Notes under the pieces: generated by a model
The model's database searches: none
Told to the model about the DNA's origin: nothing
Seen by the model: the letters and a program-made list of their open reading frames with translations, nothing else
Shown: in pieces, positions 10,363 to 20,819 of the stretch
Layout of the letters: the number at the start of each line of letters is the position of its first letter
Position numbering within the stretch: position 1 is the stretch's first letter
Program-made: the position numbers and the translations under genes
Assembly: GCA_947462335.1 (NCBI GenBank)
Contig: OX381717.1
Location: 21,195,166 to 21,259,165, forward strand
Source of the DNA: Harmothoe impar
Lineage: Eukaryota; Annelida; Polychaeta; Phyllodocida; Polynoidae
Direction: 5' to 3'
Length of the DNA stretch: 64,000 nt

Positions 10363-10560
10363 GACAGGAGGAGTCACAATCCCCCTGTCTAATTATTATC
10401 GTAGTCAGAGAGGATTTGATTTACACATTAGATGTCCTGATATTTCCCCAGTGCCAGGAGGGGTCTATTTGTCGGAGTGGGAGTAAGATAAGATGGCTGA
10501 TGTGAAATTCCATTCGTCCCAGAGTGTACTAAGTTAAGTAAAGATAAAGTTGTAGACAAG
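10363..10560 (+). repeat. Module U, left copy
   Basis: Matches 23,636-23,860: GACAGGAGGAGTCACAATCC, GTCAGAGAGGATTTGATT and the GGAGGGGT line. After a TAG that could serve as a splice acceptor (10,397-10,399) both copies are open for about 25 codons reading RGFDLHIRCPD then GGVYLSE before a stop. The same protein line is echoed in module V, so U and V descend from one ancestor. Confidence 0.6.
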
Positions 10561-12020
10561 ATAAAGGTAGCAGAAGACTATAATTGCGGTTTAAAATACT
10601 GTATTAGTATCAATCACCCCTTCTTCAGTCAGTGCTCTAGAGGAGATCTGGAACTGCAATAGAATTGAAGCGTTACAATAAGAACACAGTTGTCATCCTG
10701 TAGGGGAAGGCCGACAGGTGATGATAATGATTGCTATTACTGTGTTTTTTTTGTGTATACATTCTCTGTATACTTGTTTATTCAGACAAGAGTCTGATGG
10801 AATATGCATGAGGACAAAATGGAGGAGGTAGTCAGAGGAGGTAGTCAGAATGGTTAATATTACATCAACAGGACATTAGTGAAGTGGGCCAGCGTAGTGG
10901 GGTTTGACCTACACATCATGTGTCCTATCTATGCTGACACCAGCCTGTGCCAGGAGGGGTCTACCTATCGCAAGCAGAATCAGATGAGATGTCGGAGCCA
11001 CAGGGTAAGTAATGATGAGTCTGTAAGAAAAAACCTGTCTAGGCTGGTTGCCTTCAACCTGCCACATTTCTAATTTAAGGTGGGTCGATCATTTGGTCTA
11101 AGAGTAGCTAGATTCTCACTAGGTTTTCACCATAACAGCATGATAGCATATACTCTCCAACGGAGCCAAGAAAATAGGGGGTCCCAAGCTATTTTCTGAG
11201 ATATTGTAGTTTTTAGTCTATGTGACATGTGATAGGATCATATAGTGTTTTGCCAAGTATCTACATGAAATTGTATGACAAAGTAGCTAAATTTTTATAT
11301 GAATTTCGCAGAGTATAAGCCTTAATGTTTTCTTTCTTGAAAATGTATTTTGGATATATGGTCCCACACATTATTTAAAGGTTTTGGGTAATTGAAAAAG
11401 AAATGTAAAGAAATGGGAATATACTGAGAGACTTATCCACCACAGACAGTTTGGTGCAGTGGTTTGTTCCCTGTCTCACAAAGCTAAGGTGGAGAGTTCT
11501 AGCCTCAGTCAGACCACCTCTCAGGGTTTTGCCAACCTGGCCATTACTATGTGAAAATCCAGAACAGGTGCCCCTGGTGGTTTGTTGCAGAACTACAATG
11601 GGATCGACCCACCTTAAGTCAAAATAGCTGTGGGCTATAAGACCATGTGGGCATGGCAAGATTAGGGCAGCTTCACACAACATACCGGATACAGGTAATA
11701 ACAATTCGCCTGTCCTTAGTGATCGTGATGCCATTTCATGAGTCCTGGGTCATGGATCAATTATAGTCTAAGCGGGTGTGGAATTAAGACATCAAAAACA
11801 TATAGCAAATTTGAAGCAAATGGTCTATTAGATATGGCTGCAGTGCTGCCCAGATGGGCAGAGGCCAAACTAAATGGAAGACCAATCAAGATATTGGCAG
11901 AAGATCCAGGAATTCTAGCAAAGGAAGAAAGAACAGGAAGACTGAAAATGAAAACCAAATTTGAGGCAATTAACCTCAATAGCTACATGAATCAAGCAAA
12001 GATCAACTTGTAGACAAAAC
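10561..12020 (+). repeat. Module V/X, left copy 1
   Basis: First of three copies of a 1.3-1.5 kb unit (others about 12,020-13,380 and 23,860-25,290). The order is: TAGAGGAGA-CTGGAACTGCA block, TGATGATAA(T/A)GATTG, ACAAGAGTCTGATGGAA, the CAGCGTAGTGGGGT exon-like block, the GGTAAGTAATGATGAG donor, the GCATGGCAAGATTAGGGCAG line and the X frame. In this copy the SRS/Pro-rich coding insert is deleted: GAGATG jumps to CGGAGCCACAG and straight to the donor. Confidence 0.75.
11738..12013 (+). CDS. Frame X, left copy 1
   Basis: 91 residues: GSWINYSLSGCGIKTSKTYS, then LLDMAAVLPRWAEAKLNGRP, ending with a Lys/Glu-rich tail. Homologous to 24,941-25,276. Compared with that copy it lacks 15 bases (TTGACAGAAGAACCA), an in-frame loss, and reads on to a TAG. 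No domain recognised. The antisense strand is also open here in all copies, so the coding strand is not certain; the plus frame is the more hydrophilic, protein-like one. Confidence 0.4.
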   Translation: MSPGSWINYSLSGCGIKTSKTYSKFEANGLLDMAAVLPRWAEAKLNGRPIKILAEDPGILAKEERTGRLKMKTKFEAINLNSYMNQAKINL

Positions 12021-12428
12021 AAAGGTAACAGAAGACCAGTAGTTTAAAATAATGTACTAGTACCAACCAGGCCTTTTTCAGTTAATTCTCTAGAGAGCTG
12101 GAACCGCAAAAGCATCATCCTGTGGGGGAAAGCCAGCAGGTAATGATAAAGATTGCTATTACTGTGGTGAACAAAACCGACAATTTTCTGTGTATTCTCT
12201 GTATGCTCGTTTATTATTCCTTTGCTAATAGCAGGACAAGAGTCTGATGGAACATGCATACGGATAAAAAGGAGGAGGTAGCCAGAGGAGCTAGTCAGAA
12301 TGGCTAATGTTACATCAGTGAAGTGGGGGCAGCGTAGTGGGGTGTTGGCTACACATCATGTGTCCTATCTATGCTGACACCAGCCCGTGCCAGGAGGAGT
12401 TTATCTCTCCCTTCAAGAGTCGGATGAG

Positions 12429-12611
12429 ATGGCAGACCTCATTTTAGGCCGCCCAGCCAACCGGAGCCGCAGCCCTTCGCCCCAATGCAGCCGCCATCGG
12501 TACAGCCCACCGGTGTCACCTGTGTCACCAGTGCCACCGGCATCACCAGCTCAGACTGAGGGGTACATGGACATGGATGTTACGCTGCAGCCACTGGAGA
12601 CTGCAACTAGG
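12429..12611 (+). CDS. SRS/Pro-rich exon-like frame with YMDM motif, left copy
   Basis: From an ATG at 12,429: MADLILGRP, then NRSRSPSPQCSRHRYSPP, a VSPVSPVPP run, and EGYMDMDVTLQPLETA, ending at AG|GGTAAGTAATG where a splice donor is likely (GT at 12,612). The frame is also open upstream to 12,387. The right copy at 24,295-24,473 keeps frame and donor with six amino-acid changes. Arg/Ser and Ser/Pro runs suggest a disordered, phosphorylatable segment. YMDM fits the YxxM consensus bound by PI3-kinase p85 SH2 domains, but such a short motif proves nothing. Family not recognised. Confidence 0.5.
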
Positions 12612-13032
12612 GTAAGTAATGATGAGGTTGTAAGAAAAACCCTGTCTAGGCTGGTTGCCTTCAACCTGCCACATCTGCCACATCAAGACCATGTGGGCAT
12701 GGCAAGATTAGGGCAGCTTCACACAACATTGCTAGTAGAGCAAAGGAAACGGCCAGTACTACATAACAGCACCCAGTGTAAATTGGGCAAGGTGCACCGA
12801 CAAGACATTGGCCATGTGCCCCGACGTACCCCACATTAGGAAAGTGACGGAGGAAAGCTGCATGAAAGGACTTATACGAAACGAGAAAAATTTCATTGAA
12901 TATAAGTGCAGCATTGATTAAATCATAAGACCTAAGTTTCCCTCTGTGGCAATAGCACTCAAAAATAAAAGGATGCTGATTACTGGACCAGAAACAAGAG
13001 GTGAATTGATGTGCTGATCAGCCCGGCTATAG

Positions 13033-13314
13033 GTGATAACAATTCACCTGTCCTTAGTGATTGTGATGCCATGTGACTGCTCTTTCATGAGTGCCGGGTC
13101 ATGGATCAATTATAGTCTAAGCGGGTGTGGAATTAAGACATCAAAAACATATAGCAAATTTGTAGCAAATGATCTATTAGATATGGCTGCAGTGCTGCCC
13201 AGATGGGCAGAGGCCAAACTAAATGGAAGACCAATCAAGATATTGGCAGAAGATCCATTGACAGAAGAACCAGGAAGAAAGAACAGGAAGACTGAAAATG
13301 AGAACCAAATTTGA
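13033..13314 (+). pseudogene. Frame X, left copy 2 (frameshifted)
   Basis: Same start as the other X copies (GSWINYSLSGCGIKTSKTYS, PRWAEAKLNGRPIKILAEDP). It lacks 14 bases (ATTCTAGCAAAGGA) relative to the right copy, which shifts the frame, so the tail becomes unrelated and ends early. Broken copy. Confidence 0.5.
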
Positions 13315-13377
13315 GGCAATTAACTTCAATAGCTACATGAATCAAACCAAGTGCCAAAGAGCAAGTAAGTTTGATTA

Positions 13378-13542
13378 ATGACGGCATCACCGGCGCCCAT
13401 TCTCGCATACGGGGAGGCGTATGAGGTGGATGTTATGCTGCAGCCACTGGAGACCCAGCTACCTACCCCGACTGAGGTGTGCGCCTTGGAGGCTGTGGCG
13501 ACTACAGCTACGGATTCAGCACTGGTATCAACATCCGGTTAG
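13378..13542 (+). CDS. Short frame with LQPLET motif, left copy
   Basis: 54 residues from the ATG at 13,378: TASPAPILAYGEAYEVDVML, then QPLETQLPTPTEVCALEA, a Thr/Ala run and STSG before TAG. The right copy (25,276-25,440) keeps start, frame and stop. Its EVDVMLQPLETQ resembles MDVTLQPLETA of the upstream SRS/Pro frame, so the two frames are probably ancient duplicates or share a functional tail. No known domain. Confidence 0.45.
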   Translation: MTASPAPILAYGEAYEVDVMLQPLETQLPTPTEVCALEAVATTATDSALVSTSG

Positions 13543-13559
13543 ACAGTATGCAAACACAT

Positions 13560-14180
13560 TAATATCTGTGAGGATTGAGCCTTTAATGACTGCATGGTGC
13601 CTTATAATTAAGGTCACCGTTGATTTGTTGTAATAATGCAGCATCAGGGAGGAACTCTTAAGCTCAGGAGATATACGGCAAGAAGAATATATCATACCAT
13701 CTAGGTATGATTGTTACCTGGATTTGTCCCTGTTTCTTACAGTCTTACAGTCTGTTTCTTACAGGATGCCTTACTTAAAATGCATCGAACTAAATGGTTA
13801 GTCTTGTGCCCCCCCCCCAACCATTTTTACATTATGCTGATGTAAACAGCCGCTAAATGGCATTGTCTGTCTGAGCTACTAGTTTTCCTCCACATAGTCA
13901 TGGCTGTTCATGTTGCAGACAATATCATGAATCTGCAAACAAAAAGAAATACGGCTAAGGATTTGAGGAGAAAATCTATAAGGAATGCATCAATGTAATC
14001 TTCCTTATGAATCACTGCACTATTTTGTACTTAGTGATGAGAGATGTAACAAATGTCAAAGTAAGTATGACAAAGAACATGCCAATGATGTTGTAATAAC
14101 TGTAAAAAAATTAGCAATGAGATATGTGTATGCTTATCTTCATCGGAATATATATTTGAATATATCAGTATGAGATAGTC
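13560..14180 (+). repeat. Module W, left copy
   Basis: Matches 25,458-26,010: AGCCTTTAATGACTGCATGG, ATAATGCAGCATCAGGGAGG, the GACAATATCATGA line and the cysteine-rich frame. A third partial copy lies at 14,433-14,570. Confidence 0.75.
13987..14173 (+). pseudogene. Cys-rich frame of module W, left copy (frameshifted)
   Basis: Begins MHQCNLPYESLHYF and reaches ERCNKCQSKYDKEH, then diverges. Relative to the right copy an insertion near 14,080 moves the second cysteine cluster (CCNNC) into another frame. The right copy (25,858-25,983) has both clusters in one frame. Confidence 0.4.
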
Positions 14181-14432
14181 TTAACAATGTCAAAGGTTAA
14201 GCAGCATACTGTGCGTCATTTGTAACTTCTAAAGGAAATGATATAACTGAATTCAAAGGTAATGTGTCCATTCCCATGAATGAGAGTGTGCAAATTCTAA
14301 TATTTAGTAGCTTCTTTTTTAGACAACCCATCTGCCTGCGGGACCCTCTACAGTTCCCTACAGAGACTGATGTCAGACTTAACGAACCAGATGCTACAGT
14401 CAACAGGATCGAAAATCACCTGCATCAAGACA

Positions 14433-14570
14433 ATATCTCTGAGTATTAAGCCTTTAATGACTGCACATGTTTTGATTGAGTTCAATGTTGATTTCTCATG
14501 ATAATGCAGCATCAGGGAGGACCTCAATAGCTCAGGAGATATACGCTAAGAAAAAACATTGTACCACCTG
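14433..14570 (+). repeat. Partial third copy of module W start
   Basis: AAGCCTTTAATGACTGCA, TAATGCAGCATCAGGGAGGA and CTCAGGAGATATACG repeat the blocks at 13,575-13,685 and 25,475-25,575. Confidence 0.65.
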
Positions 14571-14678
14571 TAGCCATTTAGTGTTTGCATCGAGGACCCA
14601 TAGACACCTTCCTTTGGGAATTTAACAAATCCAACGGAAAACATTAAATTCAAAGGGAAGATGTGTGTCTCATAAATA

Positions 14679-15649
14679 CGGTGGCCGACAAGGCTCACTC
14701 AAAAAAAAGTAGTATGAAAAAAAAAAGATTTTTTTTTCACTATAAAAAATGGGGAGAAAAAATTTTTATAATTTTTTTCAGAAGTGAAATTTAAAGAAAT
14801 ATTTTTTAACATTGAAAATAGTTGCTGTCAACTGTCAACAGCGAAAATTGTTGCTGTCAACTGTCAACTTTTTCAATTTTATCTTTTTTTTTCAGAAGTG
14901 AAAAAAATATTTTTATTTTTTAACATTGAAAATAGTTGCTGTCAACTGTCAACAGCGAAAATTGTTGCTGTCAACTGTCAACTTTTTCAATTTTATCTTT
15001 TTTTTCAGAAGTGAAAAAAATATTTTTATTTTTTAACATTGAAAATAGTTGCTGTCAACTGTCAACAGCGAAAATCGTTGCTGTCAACTGTCAACTTTTT
15101 CAGCATTCTGCTCTCCGAGCACATTCTGCCATCAGCAAATGAGATGAGCCTTGTGATTGGTCCTATGTGGTGGGTACTTGAAGTAGGGCAAAGAAATACT
15201 TGAAGTAGGGATTTCAGGGCGGACTATTTTTTATCACTTCACTTGTCCTGTTTATGACCAGCCATAAACAGGAACTTTCCTAATGCACTACGACTTTTCC
15301 ATGGCCTAACAACAATATTCATTCCCATATAGGCCTATGGAGCAAGTTGAGCCAGCAGAGAAATATCCCTACTGCAAGTATTTCAAGTACCCACCACCAA
15401 GGACCAATCACAAGGCTCATCTCATTTGCTGATGGCAGAATGTGCTAAGAGAGCAGAATGTTGAAAAAGTTGACAGTTGACACCAACGATTTCCGCAGTT
15501 GACAGTTGACAGCAAGTATTTTCTATGTTTAAAAAAATCCAAAAAAAAAATCACTTCTGAAAAAAAAAAAAAAATGTCCATGTTTATAGTGAATTTTTTT
15601 TTTTAGATTTCATAGTACTTTTTTTTGGAGTGAGCCTTGTCGGCCACCG
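14679..15649. mobile_element. Large palindromic MITE (GGTGGCCGACAAGG ends)
   Basis: Left end CGGTGGCCGACAAGGCTCAC and right end GTGAGCCTTGTCGGCCACCG are inverted copies, with TA on both outer sides (14,677-78 and 15,650-51), as in Tc1/mariner-type insertions. The interior is a long imperfect palindrome: TCAGCAAATGAGATGAGCCT at 15,133 returns inverted at 15,415. The left arm holds about three tandem units of about 113 bp containing TTGCTGTCAACTGTCAAC. No transposase. Related copies lie at 37,127-37,392 and, as a fragment, at 40,925-41,000. Confidence 0.88.
14811..15100. repeat. Tandem repeat, about 113 bp unit, three units
   Basis: ATTGAAAATAGTTGCTGTCA recurs at 14,811, 14,924 and 15,038. The open frames across it are a by-product of the repetition. 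Confidence 0.85.
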
Positions 15650-16560
15650 TACATAAATGACCTAAAGTAAGGATACAGCCTTTTGATTGATTGATTGGAT
15701 TGTTTTACGTCCAAGTGTGCTATGACGCCTGTGACTTACTCAAGAGTTTTTCAGACTTTTGGTCTTTCTTTCCTCATCTGGGTTGCGCATACAAGTGTGG
15801 GAGTGTGTGTCCACCTGCCTCTGTTTTTGTGTCGACATGTAGCAGTGGGACATGGCTCATAGGTCAAGCTTTAAAGACCTGAGAGTAAAGAGAGGGAATC
15901 CAAAAGATTTCCAAAACACTTTAAAGGATCCAAATTTTAAGAAGTATGAAGTCAGGGAGGTATAAGCTTTGGTAATCTTTTTCTTCTGATGCTGTTATTG
16001 TTATTATCAACAATCATTTTAAGGTTTACTTTATTTATTCATCAGACTATGTCAAGTCTTATTCAATGTATGATCATTTAAATGAAAAAAGAAATGAAGC
16101 AGAAGAGCTTTGGGTAAGAAGTTTGACATGTTGATGATGATTTTCCAATTTTCACGATTTTCTGATAAGACCTTGACTGTTCATCAAGTGGACATCTTAT
16201 GAGAAAGAGTTATAATGATGAACCAGAAGGAAGACATTAGAAACCTGTGCACATGGTAAACGCTGTGCATTAGAATATACCTACACTCCTGGGAGGGAAT
16301 AGCACTAATATCCATGTCATGGTGCACAGTCACACTTACATACTTTTTATGCCTGCCTTGATAGGTCAATTGACTGGCTTGCCCCGGTCTAAGATATATG
16401 TTTGGCTATCGAACTTCGCTACAAAGAATTGATAAACATAATTACCTTTATGCACTTTGATAACTATCAGTTCATATACTCCTACATTGAACCATGATCC
16501 ATTATAAATTAGAAATGCACATTGCAAAGGATGTGCTAAGGAATTTTCATTCAATGGTCA
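15650..16560. other. No gene recognised; possible SINE-like start at 15,685
   Basis: GATTGATTGGATTGTTTTAC followed by GTCCAAGTG resembles a line I associate with short interspersed repeats in some invertebrates; this is weak recall. The remainder is unassigned. Confidence 0.25.
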
Positions 16561-16760
16561 ACCTAAAAATGCTTCCTTTATCCTCTTCCCAAAGGGATTA
16601 TATTGCCTCAAATCAACGCGCAAGCAGGTAAGTCTGTAGCATAGTAGGAAGTGAGGGCGCCACCACACAGCCATCATACAGGCACCATGTAAGACTTCCT
16701 CACTCTACATACAGAGATAGCTAACTATTCCCCCGATTTCATAGATACTAAGAATTGAAT
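16560..16760. repeat. Module Y, first copy
   Basis: Blocks TATTGCCTCAAATCAACGC, GGTAAGTCTGTAGCATAGTA and AAGTGAGGGCGCCACCA recur at 19,505-19,715 in the same order. The GTAAGT is donor-like (CAAGCAG|GTAAGT in this copy). Confidence 0.75.
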
Positions 16761-16844
16761 TATTCAAAGAAATACGACAAGAACATATTATGGCAGGGGC
16801 GAAAAACCTGTAGTGAAAGGGTTACATAAACCTGTTGAAGAGAT

Positions 16845-17482
16845 AGTGATTGGAAGAAACTCTCAATATACCAAGGACTCTGATAGGTTTTGTGTCCACC
16901 TGCCAACCCAGAAAATGAGGGGCATAGTGGCGGTTTGAGCAGCTCATCAGGTAGTATATGGAAAGGGGAATCTAGCTTTGTGACTACTATTTCATCTGAG
17001 TGGCACTGAGGCACTAGGTCCTGGCCATCCCATTGCAGGATGGGCCCTGGACCCCCAGTCCCTGTGAGCTAGTAAACCAACCCTCTGACTGGCCAAGAAC
17101 CCCTGGACTGTCCTAGCGATCCCACTAATCCATTGGGTTTCTTTCACCATATTGAGTTGGAGGTCAGTCCATAGCTAATTCAACTTGTCATGAGATGCTT
17201 AGTTGTCAAAATATTTTGTTGAAACTGTGGGGAAGCAGATAATTGTGTAAAATGTAGATTATATGATCTGAAGTGAGAAATAGGAAATACATTCATGCAA
17301 CTAGAGTTCAAAACATGCCCGAGCAGCGGACCCCAAGCCCTCATCAGCCAGTCAACCAGCCCCTGGACTGGCCGACCACCTCCGGGTCTGCCTGGCCAGA
17401 CTACGGCAGCAGTCATCGGGACCCCACTTCTCCACCGGGTCTCTTTGACCACATTGACATGAGTTACATGGAGATTTCCTAA
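16845..17482 (+). repeat. Module R, right copy
   Basis: Counterpart of 5,800-6,612. The first half (17,040-17,170) codes GPWTPSPCEL ... NQPSDWP and, in another frame after an indel, SDPTNPLGFFHHIE, which parallels HRDPTSPPGLFDHIDM of the second half. The module is therefore a tandem pair with the first half decaying. Confidence 0.7.
17315..17482 (+). CDS. Short Pro/Ser-rich frame of module R, right copy
   Basis: 55 residues from the ATG at 17,315: MPEQRTPSPHQPVNQPLDWP, GSAWPDYGSSHRDPTSPP and GLFDHIDMSYMEIS, stop TAA. It differs from the left copy at several residues but keeps length and stop. The C-terminal YMEI/YMDI is close to, but not, the YxxM motif. Not recognised. It could be the last exon of a spliced gene: upstream sequence in both copies is homologous but carries stops. 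Confidence 0.45.
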   Translation: MPEQRTPSPHQPVNQPLDWPTTSGSAWPDYGSSHRDPTSPPGLFDHIDMSYMEIS

Positions 17483-17639
17483 CCCAACTCTCCACACAAT
17501 GGGCCTACCCAGTGTGTTTCCCATTTAAGTCCTGGATGTTGGTATTGTGTTAGCCCAAAAAGAGTGCAGGAGAGTGCTCACACTATCTAGTACCTGGAGC
17601 CCTACACATCTAATATAACCTCAGGAGTTTAATAATGTA

Positions 17640-18130
17640 GCAAAAACCGGAGTCTGGTTTGAACATGCAAGTTGGCTATTGGGCTGGGTAGATTGTAGGG
17701 GAAGGGGTAAAGCAGGCTAGAACAACAACACAGAGACGGTAAAACAAAGTCTTTTAATGGTATTAAGGGTCTCCAACAGCCAAGTAGGGATATGAATAAA
17801 ATAAGGATATATGATAAAAAATAGGTGTGTGTAAATGGGTAACAATGTAGGTACAAAAACATTACATACCTTAGTAATGCTACAATACAATGTAGGTAGA
17901 TATATACAAAACCACACTGAAATTACAAACCACACAAGAAAATGCTAGTAGAAGCATTTAAAAACCCATTAGAAATAGAGGCGGCCCCCATCAGTCGGGG
18001 GCAGATCCGAGTCTCCCACATTTAGATGGGGCGTGGCTTAATCATGGCAGGGGTGGAAACCTGCTGCGCCTTATGAAGAAAGTAGGAGTGGCCTCAAAAC
18101 AGTTTAAATCTCCATTAGATCAGGGAAGAG
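17640..18130. repeat. Module P, right copy
   Basis: Diverged counterpart of 5,310-5,560. No conserved frame. Confidence 0.4.
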
Positions 18131-19504
18131 TTACGAATCCTATATGGGTGAGTAGGCGGAGACAACCTGGGTAGTCAGCAGCAGCAGCAGCAGCGGCAGA
18201 GCCAGACCCGTTACATAGAGGGCGTCTCCTAGTGGGAAATACAGATAAAAAGAAATGAGTAAAATTCATATAAATTAGGGGGCAGCTGCTCGGTGCAGGA
18301 GTGCGAGGTTAGAGTAGGCTAGACTGCTTGAAGAGGATTTAGTGCTGAGACACTGCCAGAGGCGGTGTATGTGATGGGGATTAGAAAATAGACAACATAA
18401 CATTTCGGATTTCGGTGATCTTTAGGGGAGTACGGTAGATCACACCCAGTGGCAAGATGCTTAGATTAAAGTGCCTCAACAAACACATAATGGATTACTA
18501 ATACTTTACTAGCAAAGGCTCCACTGACTAGCAATACTGCCTTTTGGAAGCCACAAGGATGTTGTTCTGTGAGTTGAGTACGAAGAGTTTAACCCATGGG
18601 ATTTAAAGAGAATCTGTCATTCATGGTTGATACATTGTGGATATTGTGTTCATGTTTGCTTCCTGATGGACAAGGGAGACAGTGATTTGATATAACGCTC
18701 TACTGATTGGAAATTCATTCTTAGGAATTGGAACAACTGTTATCAAATCAGGCTGTGAGTTTGCATGCCAGTTTATTTGTTTCACCCGGATTATTGTCAC
18801 ACCCATGGATTGATAAATAAAATGGAACTGCTGGAAGATGATGAAGTTATGTTATAAGTACATAGTGAATGCAGCAACTCTTGAATAACAGATTTAGTAA
18901 CAAGGCCAAGAATCAACTAGAAATCATAGCAATGATGCATAGATCTTATTTATAAACACTAGTACCCTTCCTTGGAGATAGAGTTAAATGAAGGGCACCC
19001 AACTATTCTATCCTCACAACAGACAGGGGGTATACTGAGCCTACCCTTCTGCCTACCAGCTATACATCTGAACTTGCCCCTCCAGTAAAATAATAGACAA
19101 ATACTACCAGTGTTGGAATATAATTATAGTAGCCACACTTCATAACGCACAAAAGTAATAGCTCACTATCTAAATTCCTATGAAACTGTATGCAGACAAT
19201 TTTATGTGCACCTCTATACCAACCATGGCAGAATGTTGTAGCATCTAATTGGTCTAATTTGCTGCTTGGTATGGATCTGGCTGGAACTGCCGCAAACTTG
19301 TAACCTACCAATACCCAGCCAGTTTCCAGCATTCAATCAGGAGGTCCATACCAGCATTAAAATGTTTAAATTCTGAGAAGCAGAAAGCTCTGTAGCATTC
19401 AGAAACTGTTATAATATTTTTAAGCTAAGGTCAGGTTGCCTGAAACGGCCCCTAAATCAACCTACCTCATTCCTTTTTTATACCAAGAGTAGCCACCTGT
19501 CCCT
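18131..19504. other. No gene recognised; short (CAG)n at 18,178-18,195
   Basis: A brief CAGCAGCAG run. No frame or motif that I can support in the remaining stretch. Confidence 0.35.
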
Positions 19505-19715
19505 TCAGATATATGAATGCTGTTTTATCCTCTTCACAAAGGAATTGAAATGCCTCAAATCAACGCCCAAGCAAGTAAGTCTGTAGCATAGTAGAAAGTG
19601 AGGGCGCCACCATACAGTCATCATACAGGAACCATGTAAGACTTACTTACTCTCCATACCGAGATAGCTAATTATTCCCCTGACTTCATAGATACTTAGT
19701 TACTCATTCCCCCCC
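19505..19715. repeat. Module Y, second copy
   Basis: Counterpart of 16,560-16,760. The donor-like site here reads CAAGCAAGTAAGT. Confidence 0.75.
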
Positions 19716-19958
19716 TTAGGAATGTGCTAAGAATAGTATGAGCAGCTCAGGGAGTTGCTCGGGAGGTGCGTGGAGAGAGAGATCAGAGGTAGATGTGTGG
19801 TAGCTTTTGGAGTAAGCCTAGTGAGCGTGTATACTTAGATTATAGTGCTGCTTGCAGGAACATTGTGCTTCTTGGAGATACGGGTAAAATAATTGTTACA
19901 ACTGCAATAGGACCTGCAATAGGTATTTGCACTGAGTAGGGGGTACCATAAATATTAT

Positions 19959-20812
19959 ATGAAGCTCGTCTTTCCTGTTACATTAGATTTATCTGAAGAA
20001 GAATGCTCTCTTCTCAAGAAAAGAACAAAATTATTCCAAGGGATAGATAAGTATCAAAGCAAAAAAGTTCTGTTACAGGACAAGACAAGATATGAATGCA
20101 CTGTACCAGTCTTAGGGCATCTATCTTATTCAGAGTTAATCTCTATCACAAGGATTTTGACTGACCCTTCTCAGGAATCAGTATTCCGTAAATTGGGTGA
20201 AAAAAAGTGCTTGACATTGTGTCTTTTGCTAGTAATTATCTAACTGACTTATTGCTAGATTATATGACAAGCTATCACTTGATTCACAAAACCAAAGATA
20301 TTGCAGAAGCATTACATTCCTTGTTGTATATATTTGGTCAAAACTATTCTTACAGTAAAGAAGTCATGGCATACACAGCTGACATTCCTCTATGGACACA
20401 AGAACAGCGTAAGGCTTGGTTTGACAGCAGTGAAGGAGCTGTTGAGGGTCATATCTTTAGCATAAGCAGGTTAAAATGCAAGATACAAGGAGCTATCAGA
20501 ATTAAGCAGAGGCAACTGTGTGTAGATGAACCACCTTGCTCACATTGTAGAGCCAGTTTGCCTGAACGCTGGTGTTGCATGTGACACATAAAGTATATGC
20601 CCTGTTGTCATAGAGCAGTACACCATTGCTGTTACAAGGAGAGTATTAGAGAAAATAGAGAGTGCAGGTTTTACAGTGCTACTTTCCAAGAAAATGGTTT
20701 CTTGAACACAAGTAACCTTTATAGGTCATTTAGACTTAAACTGTGCAAAGAATATACAAGTTACAAACTCCCTAAAAAGATAAAGTCATTTTGCACATTA
20801 CAAGAAGATTGA
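19959..20812 (+). pseudogene. Unrecognised protein frame with frameshift and in-frame TGA
   Basis: Three linked frames look like one protein of about 280 residues. Part 1 (19,959-20,215) begins MKLVFPVTLDLSEEECSLLK. At the A-run near 20,200 the frame shifts and part 2 continues (VLDIVSFASNYLTDLLLDY) to 20,584, ending in a cysteine cluster CSHCRASLPERWCCM and TGA. Part 3 carries on in the same frame (MPCCHRAVHHCCYKES) to 20,812. CxxC ... CC ... CC ... HHCC suggests zinc binding. The middle is hydrophobic/helical. No relative found from memory. Most likely a decayed gene or element remnant; a selenocysteine reading of the TGA is possible but unsupported. Confidence 0.4.
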
Positions 20813-20819
20813 GATAATT

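Larger units (their letters stand above)
12021..13380 (+). repeat. Module V/X, left copy 2
   Basis: Second copy of the unit, in tandem with copy 1. It keeps the SRS/Pro-rich frame, the donor-like site and frame X. Over 12,240-13,600 it is very close to 24,100-25,560, closer than to its tandem neighbour. Confidence 0.8.

Noticed and set aside
14784..15142. Two overlapping frames with repeated NSENCCCQLST-like peptides
   Set aside because: They follow the 113-bp tandem repeat inside a MITE; Cys arises from the repeated TGTCAACTG text.
20582..20584. TGA as selenocysteine codon in the Cys/His-rich frame
   Set aside because: No SECIS-like element was sought or seen, and the same gene already has a frameshift; a nonsense mutation is simpler.
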